Shown here: positions 15,472-21,746 of the stretch, piece after piece
How positions within the stretch are numbered: the first letter of the stretch is position 1
How the letters are laid out: each line of letters opens with the position of its first letter
Source of the DNA: CAYQTE01 sp964420285
Lineage (GTDB): Bacteria; Planctomycetota; Phycisphaerae; Tepidisphaerales; Tepidisphaeraceae
NCBI GenBank assembly: GCA_964420285.1
Contig: CAYQTE010000071.1
Location: 1 to 23,819, forward strand
DNA length: 23,819 nt
Reading direction: 5' to 3'
Program-made: the position numbers and the translations under genes
The notes under the pieces: model-generated
The model's database searches: none
Seen by the model: only the letters and a program-made list of their open reading frames with translations
Told to the model about the DNA's origin: nothing

Positions 15472-15514
15472 TTCGAGGGTTCAGGATCCTGCCCCAGTCA
15501 ATCGAATCGAAATC

Positions 15515-15805
15515 TCACGGCAGCGTCGGCGAAGCGGTCGCCGCCGGTTCCGCTTCAACCTGCACCACGCTGAATTCGTCCAGATTCAGCGTCGTGATCT
15601 CCCCATCATCATTCCTGATCGTCAACCGATCCAGCCAAAGATGATCGTCCCTGGAATGGGCAAACCAACTTCCCGTCGGCCGCTGTTCAAACGACACGAC
15701 CGTCCCGCGGATTTCGCTGCTCCACGAATAGGCACGGGCCCCGATCTGTTGAATGACTTTCACCCGTGCCCCCGCCACAAGCCGCTGCCCGATGTTCGCT
15801 TCCAT
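15515..15805 (-). CDS. Small conserved-type hypothetical protein (96 aa)
   Basis: Function unknown. The 96-aa product reads like one small beta-rich domain: LVAGARVKVIQQIGAR, then TGSWFAHSRDDHLWLDRLTIR and a closing DGEITTLNLDEFSVV. I recall this TGSW-AH...LWLDRL pattern from planctomycete hypothetical proteins, which I cannot verify here. ATG 15805 is chosen because the pattern starts soon after and a TTGCCG-17-TAATGT-7-ATG layout stands upstream. Longer starts would overlap the divergent glycosyltransferase promoter. Confidence 0.6.
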   Translation of the reverse strand: MEANIGQRLVAGARVKVIQQIGARAYSWSSEIRGTVVSFEQRPTGSWFAHSRDDHLWLDRLTIRNDDGEITTLNLDEFSVVQVEAEPAATASPTLP

Positions 15806-15881
15806 CCCCGCGACATTACCCACCCCCGCCCCCGCCGGCAACCGCTGCGCAAAAGCCGCCTTTGGCATCCTGATTGAGGAA

Positions 15882-15910
15882 TTGGCTTCCGCCCGGCACT
15901 GCCATAGAAT
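15882..15910 (+). promoter_or_regulatory. Promoter of the glycosyltransferase-methyltransferase pair
   Basis: TTGGCT (15882-15887, 4 of 6), a 17-base spacer and TAGAAT (15905-15910, 5 of 6) lie 11 bases before ATG 15922. The transcript leader would be about 5 bases, close to leaderless. Confidence 0.6.
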
Positions 15911-15921
15911 GCCCGCCACGC

Positions 15922-16992
15922 ATGGCCAGCGGGCTGGAAACTCAAACCGACAACAGGCAAGCGGATCAAACCGCGACGGGGACGATGCGGCTGTGCGTCG
16001 TCAGCCCGGTTCTTAACGAAGAGGGGAATCTCCCGGAATTGACCCGGCGGTTGCGCACCGTTCTGGACGGCGTGCCGCGATTGGATTGGCATGTCGTGTT
16101 CGTAAACGACGGCAGCCGTGACCGGACAGTGCAGATGATCGTCGAATTGGGGAAAACCGATCCGCGGTTTGGGTTGGTGGACTTGTCGCGGAATTTCGGA
16201 CACCAGGCGGCGCTGTCGGCGGGGTTGGCCCACGCCGATGGCGATGCCGTGGTGCTGATGGATTCGGACTTGCAGGATCCGCCGGAACTGCTGCCGGAAT
16301 TGATCGCCAAATGGCGGGAGGGATTTGAAGTGGTGTACGCGGTTCGCCGCAACCGCAAGGCCAGCGTCGTCAAAAAGGCGGCGTATTTCCTGTTCTATCG
16401 GATCAACCGGTTCATCGCGCGCATCGACATCCCGCTGGATGCCGGGGATTTCTGCCTGATGGATCGCGTGGTGGTCGATGCGCTGCGGCGGCTGCCGGAA
16501 TACAACCGGTTTCTGCGCGGGCTGCGGTCGTGGGTGGGATTCCGGCAGACGGGTCTGGAATACGACCGGCCGGATCGCTTCGCGGGGACGACCAAATATT
16601 CGTTCTGGAAACTGCTGAATCTGGCGGTGTCGGGATTTTTGGGGTTTTCGACGGTTCCGCTGCGGGCGGCGGCGTGGGTGGGACTGGTGACGGCCATGCT
16701 GGGGCTGCTGGTGGCACTGTGGGCGGTGGGCAGCCGTTTGCTCGGAACCCGGCTGTTCGGGATCGTCGTGCCACCGGGCTGGGCCAGTGAGATGGCGACG
16801 ATGCTGTTTCTGGGCGGTGTGCAGCTTGTGGTGCTGGGGGTGCTGGGCGAATACGTCGGCAACATCAACGAGGAAGTGCGCCGCCGGCCGGTTTATATCG
16901 TGCGAAAGACCTATGGCGTCGGACCGGCGACTGATGCGCCGGCATCACCGGGCGAGCCGCATGCCGTCGCACCGGCGGAGCATCGCCAATGA
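15922..16992 (+). CDS. GtrB/DPM1-like family 2 glycosyltransferase
   Basis: A membrane-anchored GT-A enzyme likely moving a sugar from a nucleotide donor to a polyprenyl phosphate on the cytoplasmic face. The catalytic domain begins VVSPVLNEEGNL (26-37), with VNDGSRDRT (61-69), SRNFGHQAALSAG (89-101), the metal-binding DSD in MDSDLQDPPE (114-116) and DAGDFCLMDR (173-182). Two C-terminal membrane segments at about 234-272 and 290-312 match the GtrB/ArnC layout. It is 356 aa from ATG 15922; ATG 15985 is a possible shorter start. The stop overlaps the methyltransferase start as ATGA. Confidence 0.88.
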   Translation: MASGLETQTDNRQADQTATGTMRLCVVSPVLNEEGNLPELTRRLRTVLDGVPRLDWHVVFVNDGSRDRTVQMIVELGKTDPRFGLVDLSRNFGHQAALSAGLAHADGDAVVLMDSDLQDPPELLPELIAKWREGFEVVYAVRRNRKASVVKKAAYFLFYRINRFIARIDIPLDAGDFCLMDRVVVDALRRLPEYNRFLRGLRSWVGFRQTGLEYDRPDRFAGTTKYSFWKLLNLAVSGFLGFSTVPLRAAAWVGLVTAMLGLLVALWAVGSRLLGTRLFGIVVPPGWASEMATMLFLGGVQLVVLGVLGEYVGNINEEVRRRPVYIVRKTYGVGPATDAPASPGEPHAVAPAEHRQ

Positions 16993-17780
16993 CCCCCGAG
17001 CAATTCGCACTTTTTGCCCGCATCGAGCAGGATCACTGGTGGTTTGTCGCCCGGCGGCAGATCGTCGCGCGCATATTGCGCAAAGTGGTTCCACCAAACC
17101 AGAACAAGACGATCATCGACGTGGGTTGCGGAACGGGCGGCAACATCGCGTCATTGGCGGGCGAATACCGCTGCGTCGGCATCGACACCACGCCGGATGC
17201 CATCGAACTGGCACGCAAGCGGTTTGGCGATGTACACAACGTGCATTATGTGCTGGGCGCGTTCCCGGCCGGCTTGGAAGGCTATCTCGAAACCGCATCG
17301 GCCATCACCTGCATGGACGTGATCGAGCACGTCGAGGACGATCTCGGGTTTGTGAAAATGCTGGTCGATGCCGCGCCGGCGAATTCGCATCTGCTGCTGA
17401 CGGTGCCGGCCGACATGAGCCTGTGGAGCCAGCACGACGTCACCAACGGCCACTATCGGCGATATGATCGGGACACATTCGCCAAGGTCTGGTCGGGCCT
17501 GCCGGTGACGGTGCGTCTGCTGAGTTACTTCAACAGCCGCCTGTATCCGGTGGTGAAGGCGATGCGCTGGCGCGCCAACCGCCGCAACGCCAGCCACGGC
17601 GCGGACGGGACAGATTTCAAACAGTCCAGCCGGCCGGTGAATTGGTTGCTCAAGAGTGTTTTCCTGGGTGAATCGGGGAAGCTGGTAAGGTCGATGGATT
17701 CGGACCGGAAGCCGGCATATCGGGGCGGGGTGAGTTTGATTGCGGTCTTGCGCAAGTCGAATGCGAATGTGGGGGAATAG
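16989..17780 (+). CDS. Class I SAM-dependent methyltransferase
   Basis: A soluble methyltransferase, 263 aa, substrate unknown. It has an N-terminal HWWFVARRQIV segment common in planctomycete and cyanobacterial homologues near glycan genes, motif I IIDVGCGTGGN (42-52), the acidic D66 that would hold SAM ribose, and motif CMDVIEHVEDD (108-118). Translation is coupled to the glycosyltransferase by an ATGA overlap, so the two probably act on the same lipid-linked or polyprenyl-linked sugar (inference). The stop codon TAG is the first part of a dispersed repeat. Confidence 0.85.
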   Translation: MTPEQFALFARIEQDHWWFVARRQIVARILRKVVPPNQNKTIIDVGCGTGGNIASLAGEYRCVGIDTTPDAIELARKRFGDVHNVHYVLGAFPAGLEGYLETASAITCMDVIEHVEDDLGFVKMLVDAAPANSHLLLTVPADMSLWSQHDVTNGHYRRYDRDTFAKVWSGLPVTVRLLSYFNSRLYPVVKAMRWRANRRNASHGADGTDFKQSSRPVNWLLKSVFLGESGKLVRSMDSDRKPAYRGGVSLIAVLRKSNANVGE

Positions 17781-17819
17781 ATCTCGCAGAGGCGCCAAGG
17801 CTCGCACAGGGAAGACGAA
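17779..17819 (+). repeat. Dispersed ~40-bp intergenic repeat, copy 2 (left of inverted pair)
   Basis: It begins at the methyltransferase stop codon: AGATCTCGCAGAGGCGCC, then AAGGCTCGCACAGGGAAGACGAA. It is nearly identical, apart from two small indels and one substitution, to the reverse complement of 18827-18867. Confidence 0.8.
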
Positions 17820-17881
17820 ATCGGATCGTAAACCAGGTGTGGTGAATTGGGGAGTCGCCGATGCATGCGGCCAACTCGCGG

Positions 17882-17887
17882 TACAAT
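17882..17887 (+). promoter_or_regulatory. -10 box of the zinc-ribbon gene, likely leaderless
   Basis: TACAAT (5 of 6) followed by eight bases and ATG 17896. No clear -35 and no Shine-Dalgarno. Confidence 0.45.
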
Positions 17888-17895
17888 GGCGGGCG

Positions 17896-18825
17896 ATGAT
17901 ACGCCCCGACTCGCGGATCGCGATTGTAATCACCCTGGCCACTTTTGCGGCCTTGATGTTCCTTTACGCTCTTCCTTTTTGGTACCTCGCCGGACCGGCG
18001 GCCCTTCTAGTTCCGCTGTGCTTTGTGTTCCCTGTGATACGAGCCATACGGCGATGGCGGTCCCTTTCCATTGAGAACCGTTTTCGCTCCGGACTTTGCG
18101 TCAATTGTGGATACGACCTGCGCGCCACTCCAGATCGATGCCCGGAGTGCGGAATAATTCCGCACGAGCCGGAAGCGCCGCCACCGAGTACAGGGCTATG
18201 GGGTTTCTTGACCTCGCCAAGGCGACTGGGCTGCAGGACATCGGCCGCGCTTATGCTGATTGGTTTCCTGATTGTCGGGTGGAATCTCTTCTCCGACTTG
18301 CGGCGAGTTTTTCGGCGGAAATTACCATTGCAAACAATTCAGCTTGTGTCGCCGCTTACCCCCATATCCACGGGGCATACGATGGTCGTGAACATGGGCG
18401 GGCCAATGCTGGTGGGCACAGGGTCCATATTCGATCGGGGTCCCACGAGCATTGATTGGACTCTCCCGGCAGAGAACCCGCACGCTGATGTCGGGTTTCG
18501 TCAGGTGGAACTGGAAAAGTTGCAATACGATTGCAGGACATCCTCGATAGCAGCCATAAAGGACGAGGACATTTCCTTGAGTTTCTCGGGGTATTCGCGG
18601 GGCCCTTGCGGCTTTTTGCTGGACGGCAAAGACTGGGTGTACTGGGGCGGTTCTACGGATGGCCAGACTATGGATCTCCCCTTCGGTTGCATTCGCGTGT
18701 GTGACCTACAGGCGATCGCCGAAGCAAAAAAGGTCGAGGTCGAGCTTGATGGAAAGTACTACCTCATGCGGCCGGAACAGCAGAAGGCCATTGGTGAATT
18801 CCTCAAGGTCATAGGCATCCCCTGA
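17896..18825 (+). CDS. Zinc-ribbon membrane protein (CGYDLR type)
   Basis: Function unknown. The 309-aa protein has membrane segments at about 9-27 and 30-49, then a zinc ribbon with C68, C71 (CVNCGYDLR) and C82, C85 (CPECG), a third membrane segment at about 115-131, and a C-terminal soluble domain of about 170 residues. CxxCGYDLR ribbons next to membrane helices are very common in planctomycete genomes. The DNA looks less GC-rich and its codons more mixed than the neighbours. The gene is bounded by inverted copies of a 40-bp repeat. ATG 17896 is chosen from the -10 position and start of the membrane segment. Confidence 0.7.
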   Translation: MIRPDSRIAIVITLATFAALMFLYALPFWYLAGPAALLVPLCFVFPVIRAIRRWRSLSIENRFRSGLCVNCGYDLRATPDRCPECGIIPHEPEAPPPSTGLWGFLTSPRRLGCRTSAALMLIGFLIVGWNLFSDLRRVFRRKLPLQTIQLVSPLTPISTGHTMVVNMGGPMLVGTGSIFDRGPTSIDWTLPAENPHADVGFRQVELEKLQYDCRTSSIAAIKDEDISLSFSGYSRGPCGFLLDGKDWVYWGGSTDGQTMDLPFGCIRVCDLQAIAEAKKVEVELDGKYYLMRPEQQKAIGEFLKVIGIP

Positions 18826-18826
18826 A

Positions 18827-18867
18827 TTCGTCTTCCCTTTGCGAGCCTTGCGCCTCTGCGTGAGATC
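18827..18867 (-). repeat. Dispersed ~40-bp intergenic repeat, copy 3 (right of inverted pair)
   Basis: Reverse-complement copy of 17779-17819, starting 2 bases after the zinc-ribbon gene stop. On the minus strand it begins within the TGA of the ThiD2-ThiE gene (18866-18868), so it supplies part of that stop. Confidence 0.8.
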
Positions 18868-19921
18868 ATCTCTTTGTTTCACCGCGATCGCCCAATCGCC
18901 GTTTGAGCTCCCCGGCGGCGGCCTTGATGTCCGCAGCGCCGATCACGGCCTGCGTGACGGCAATGGCGGCGACGCCGGTGGACCAGACTTGGTCTACGTT
19001 CGTCGCGTCGATGCCGGCGATGGCGATGGCGGGAATGGGGATCGCGGCGGCCACCTGACGGGCGGCGTCCAGGCCGGCCAGGAAATCACGCGGCTTGGTG
19101 GCGCTGGGGAAAACCGGGCCGATGCCCACATAATCCGCGCCGGCCAACACGGCCGCCTTCGCCTGATCGAGATTGTGCGTGCTGACGCCGACGATGGCGC
19201 GATGGCCGACGAGGCGGCGGGCGTCGGCGGCGGGGATGTCCTGCTGGCCGACGTGGACGCCATCAGCGCCGGCGGCCAGGGCGATGTCGGCCCGGTCGTT
19301 GACGATGAACAGGACATTGTGTCGGCGACAGAGAGCACACAGACGCCGCGCACGCGAAAGCAGTTCGCCGCCGTCGAGTGATTTCTCGCGAAGCTGGATG
19401 GCATCGGCCCCGCCGTCGATGGCGGCTTCGGCGGCCGTGAACCAGTCGCCGCGGCAGACCGATTCGGTGATCAGCACATAGAGCCGAACGCGCGACAGCA
19501 AACCCGCGGGGCGAATGGTCCGGGCCAGTTGCTTTTCCAGATCGTAGAGCCGGTAGCGAATCGACTCGACGCCCGACGCCACCGCCGGGTCAAATGTCTT
19601 TGCGGCTTCCTCGATTGATCGCAACGCCTCGCCTCCGCGTTTCCCGGCCGCAATCACCACATCGCCCAGATCGCCGCGAGCCCGCTCCGATACGGTCTTG
19701 ATCTCCCGCCCCACATCGCCGGGCGTGTCGCGATGCAGAATCGCGTCGCCCGTAACGCCAGCCAGCACGCCGGCCAGATCGTGACGCAGCGTCTTTGCGG
19801 TTTTCGACAACTCGGTCGAATCCAGCGCGAATCGCGCGTAATCCTCCATGACGCGCAACGCCTCGCGCGCCCGGTTGGCATTGGCGTCCAAGATTCGCAT
19901 CACCGGCGGTGTCATGGGCAT
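18866..19921 (-). CDS. thiE: ThiD2-ThiE fusion: HMP-phosphate kinase domain plus thiamine-phosphate synthase
   Basis: The C-terminal domain (about 145-350) is thiamine-phosphate synthase, joining HMP-PP and the thiazole phosphate: AIQLREKSLDGGEL, FIVNDRADIALAAGADGVHVGQ, IVGVSTHN and YVGIGPVFPSATK cover the substrate and pyrophosphate sites. The N-terminal domain (about 8-130), with RILDANANRAREALRVMEDY and KTLRHDL, matches ThiD2, a known non-orthologous HMP-phosphate kinase found fused to ThiE. So one 351-aa protein probably does two successive steps. ATG 19921 is chosen over a stop-free upstream extension; 19915 and 19900 are alternatives. No TPP riboswitch is seen upstream. TATAAT at 19946-19951 gives a leader of about 18 bases. 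Confidence 0.88.
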   Translation of the reverse strand: MPMTPPVMRILDANANRAREALRVMEDYARFALDSTELSKTAKTLRHDLAGVLAGVTGDAILHRDTPGDVGREIKTVSERARGDLGDVVIAAGKRGGEALRSIEEAAKTFDPAVASGVESIRYRLYDLEKQLARTIRPAGLLSRVRLYVLITESVCRGDWFTAAEAAIDGGADAIQLREKSLDGGELLSRARRLCALCRRHNVLFIVNDRADIALAAGADGVHVGQQDIPAADARRLVGHRAIVGVSTHNLDQAKAAVLAGADYVGIGPVFPSATKPRDFLAGLDAARQVAAAIPIPAIAIAGIDATNVDQVWSTGVAAIAVTQAVIGAADIKAAAGELKRRLGDRGETKR

Positions 19922-19945
19922 AGAGAACCAGTCGTTCGCGGTCCG

Positions 19946-19951
19946 ATTATA
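19946..19951 (-). promoter_or_regulatory. -10 box of the ThiD2-ThiE gene
   Basis: Perfect TATAAT on the minus strand, 24 bases before ATG 19921. The -35 is poor. No Shine-Dalgarno appears in the short leader. Confidence 0.45.
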
Positions 19952-19994
19952 CAGCCGCAACTCACCGCCTGTGCGCCGGGGCGGGATATTTGGC

Positions 19995-20023
19995 TCGGCA
20001 CACAGACGATCTTCGGTTAGACT
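19995..20023 (+). promoter_or_regulatory. Promoter of leader ORF and alpha/beta hydrolase
   Basis: TCGGCA (19995-20000, 4 of 6), a 17-base spacer and TAGACT (20018-20023, 4 of 6) stand seven bases before ATG 20031, the same geometry as the other leaderless promoters. Confidence 0.5.
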
Positions 20024-20030
20024 GTCCATC

Positions 20031-20105
20031 ATGGCACGCGGATTCGGCCAGCAATTCAGCACCCAGTCCCCGGCCGCACTTTTCCATTCGAGGAGGATCC
20101 TGTGA
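20031..20105 (+). CDS. Possible leaderless leader peptide (24 aa), coupled to the hydrolase
   Basis: A short ORF starts with ATG seven bases after a -10 and encodes MARGFGQQFS...FHSRRIL, basic and without membrane segment. Its TGA stop overlaps the GTG start of the hydrolase (GTGA), and the AGGAGG used by the hydrolase lies inside it. A coupled leader peptide fits the geometry. It may be an accidental ORF in a 5' leader. Confidence 0.35.
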   Translation: MARGFGQQFSTQSPAALFHSRRIL

Positions 20106-21049
20106 CCTATCGCATGATATTCGGCCTGCTCGCCTGTGGCGGGTTCATCGCCGCTCTGGCGGCCATTCCCGGCCGTTTCGCCCGCGCCGCCGATGCCCCG
20201 ACTACCGCTGCGGCCAATCCGCTGCGGCTGAACTTGTGGGATTCGACGCCCAACGTCGTCGCCGGCCCCGATACCGATGTCGATCCGACCATCCCCACCA
20301 TCGACGTCTATCAACCCCCCAAGGCCACCGCCAGCGGCGCCGCCGTGCTGGTGTGTCCCGGCGGCGGATACACCCATCTCTCCACCGTCAAGGAAGGCTC
20401 CGACGTCGCCCAGGTACTCGTCCAGCACAACATCACCGCCATCGTCCTGCGCTATCGTCACTCGCCGCGCTATAAATATCCTGTCCCGATCGATGACGGC
20501 ATGCGCGCCATGCGCCTGGTGCGATCCAAAGCCGCCGATTGGGGAGTCAACCCCAACCGCATCGGCATCATGGGATTCTCGGCCGGCGGCCACCTCGCCG
20601 CCACCGTCTCGACGCTCTTCGACAGCGGCAACGCCGCATCGAGCGACAAAGTCGAACACGTGAGTTGCCGCCCCGATTTCGCCGTGCTGGTCTATCCCGT
20701 CATCACCTTCACTGACCCCGCCGCCACCCACACCGGATCGCGCGATGCACTGGTCGGCAGAGATCAAACCCTCTGGACCAAGCTGTCGGCCGAGTTGAAC
20801 GTGACGAAAAACACGCCGCCGGTCTTCATCGTCCACAGTTCCGCCGACAAAACCGTCCCGCCGATGAATTCGATCAGTTTCTACACGGCCTGCCTCAAAG
20901 CCGGTGTCCCGGCCGAGCTTCTGATGTTCGACCACGGCGGCCACGGTTTCGGCCTGGGTTCCGACAACGACCTGAAAAACTGGCCGGATATGGTCATCCA
21001 GTGGATGGCCAATAACAAATGGATCCCGCCGGTCCCGACGCTGAAATGA
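20102..21049 (+). CDS. Secreted alpha/beta hydrolase (acetyl-esterase / BD-FAE-like)
   Basis: Probably an exported esterase acting on acylated sugars or xylan. The signal peptide (about 1-31, ending ARAADA) precedes a 280-aa hydrolase domain with oxyanion motif CPGGGY (85-90), nucleophile S160 in GFSAGGH, acid D249 in HSSADKTVP and base H281 in DHGGHGF. Length is 315 aa. GTG 20102 is chosen because a perfect AGGAGG (20091-20096) sits 5 bases before it; ATG 20114 would be too far. It converges with the ACT-domain gene, stops 6 bases apart. The exact ester substrate cannot be told. Confidence 0.85.
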   Translation: MTYRMIFGLLACGGFIAALAAIPGRFARAADAPTTAAANPLRLNLWDSTPNVVAGPDTDVDPTIPTIDVYQPPKATASGAAVLVCPGGGYTHLSTVKEGSDVAQVLVQHNITAIVLRYRHSPRYKYPVPIDDGMRAMRLVRSKAADWGVNPNRIGIMGFSAGGHLAATVSTLFDSGNAASSDKVEHVSCRPDFAVLVYPVITFTDPAATHTGSRDALVGRDQTLWTKLSAELNVTKNTPPVFIVHSSADKTVPPMNSISFYTACLKAGVPAELLMFDHGGHGFGLGSDNDLKNWPDMVIQWMANNKWIPPVPTLK

Positions 21050-21055
21050 CCACAA

Positions 21056-21586
21056 TCAGACGGCCGTCAGTTGCCAGTCGATATTAAGTTGATCGCACAA
21101 TCCCCCGAGTTGTCCGCGGAGTTCGGCCAGTTGCGTTTTGCGCGGGATCGACAGCGTCATGTCCATCTCGAACACCGGCGCCCCGGTATACGGAGCGGCG
21201 GCCAAACGGGTTTCCAGATTCTCGATGTTCACATCAAACTTCCGCAGGAGATTCGAGACCCGATGCACCAGCCCCGCCTGGTCCATCGCCGTTGCCACGA
21301 GCCGGAACGGCCGGGCATCCGCCCCCTCGCCCACCCGTGCCGCCCCGGCCGGCCGAAGCTCCGGTCGCAAACCGCTGCTCTTCTCCAGCGTTGCCAGATC
21401 GCCCTGCAGTTTCCGCATCGCCGATTCATCCGCCCCCAGCAGCACCATCATGGCGAACTGCCCGCGCAGGTTGACCATGCGGCTGTCTTCGATGTTCCCG
21501 CCGCGCTGGAAGATGTACTGCGACACCTCCTCCACCAACCCCGGCCGATCCGGCCCGATCGCCGACAATATCGCGTGTGTCATCAT
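21056..21586 (-). CDS. Two-ACT-domain protein, GcvR-like
   Basis: A 176-aa cytoplasmic protein made of two ACT domains. The first has SAIGPDRPGLVEEVSQYI (8-25) and GGNIEDSRM. The second has TAMDQAGLVHRVSNLL (99-114), FDVNIENLET and a closing strand. This is the layout of GcvR (glycine-cleavage-system repressor) and related amino-acid sensors; no DNA-binding domain is present, so it would act through a partner. ATG 21586 is supported by TTGTCC-17-TACACC seven bases upstream; the annotated-looking extension to 21667 lacks support. It diverges from mqnC. Confidence 0.82.
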   Translation of the reverse strand: MMTHAILSAIGPDRPGLVEEVSQYIFQRGGNIEDSRMVNLRGQFAMMVLLGADESAMRKLQGDLATLEKSSGLRPELRPAGAARVGEGADARPFRLVATAMDQAGLVHRVSNLLRKFDVNIENLETRLAAAPYTGAPVFEMDMTLSIPRKTQLAELRGQLGGLCDQLNIDWQLTAV

Positions 21587-21593
21587 GCCCGCT

Positions 21594-21622
21594 GGTGTAC
21601 CCACATGCGGCCAACGGGACAA
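21594..21622 (-). promoter_or_regulatory. Candidate leaderless promoter of the ACT-domain gene
   Basis: On the minus strand, TTGTCC (21617-21622, 4 of 6), a 17-base spacer, TACACC (21594-21599, 3 of 6), then seven bases and ATG 21586. Confidence 0.4.
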
Positions 21623-21709
21623 GTGCGCAGGCTTTTCATCAATGACTCCACCCCCTTTGATCCGCATGTTTCATTTTGGCTGAAACCGGCAGCGCCGATG
21701 GCCCATTGC

Positions 21710-21738
21710 TTTCCCCTGCCTTTCGGCCCGTCTACACT
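21710..21738 (+). promoter_or_regulatory. Candidate leaderless promoter of mqnC
   Basis: TTTCCC (21710-21715, 3 of 6), a 17-base spacer and TACACT (21733-21738, 4 of 6) stand eight bases before ATG 21747. The -10 hexamer equals that of the DUF2752 operon. No Shine-Dalgarno. Confidence 0.4.
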
Positions 21739-21746
21739 GTGTGTGA

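Noticed and set aside
19922..20030. TPP riboswitch before the thiamine gene
   Set aside because: No THI-box core (such as CTGAGA) seen and the leader from the TATAAT is too short.
19922..21055. Long N-terminal extension of the ThiD2-ThiE frame (open to 21055)
   Set aside because: Antisense to the hydrolase with its catalytic triad; the extension is Gly/Asp-rich without domains, and a TATAAT lies just before the chosen start.
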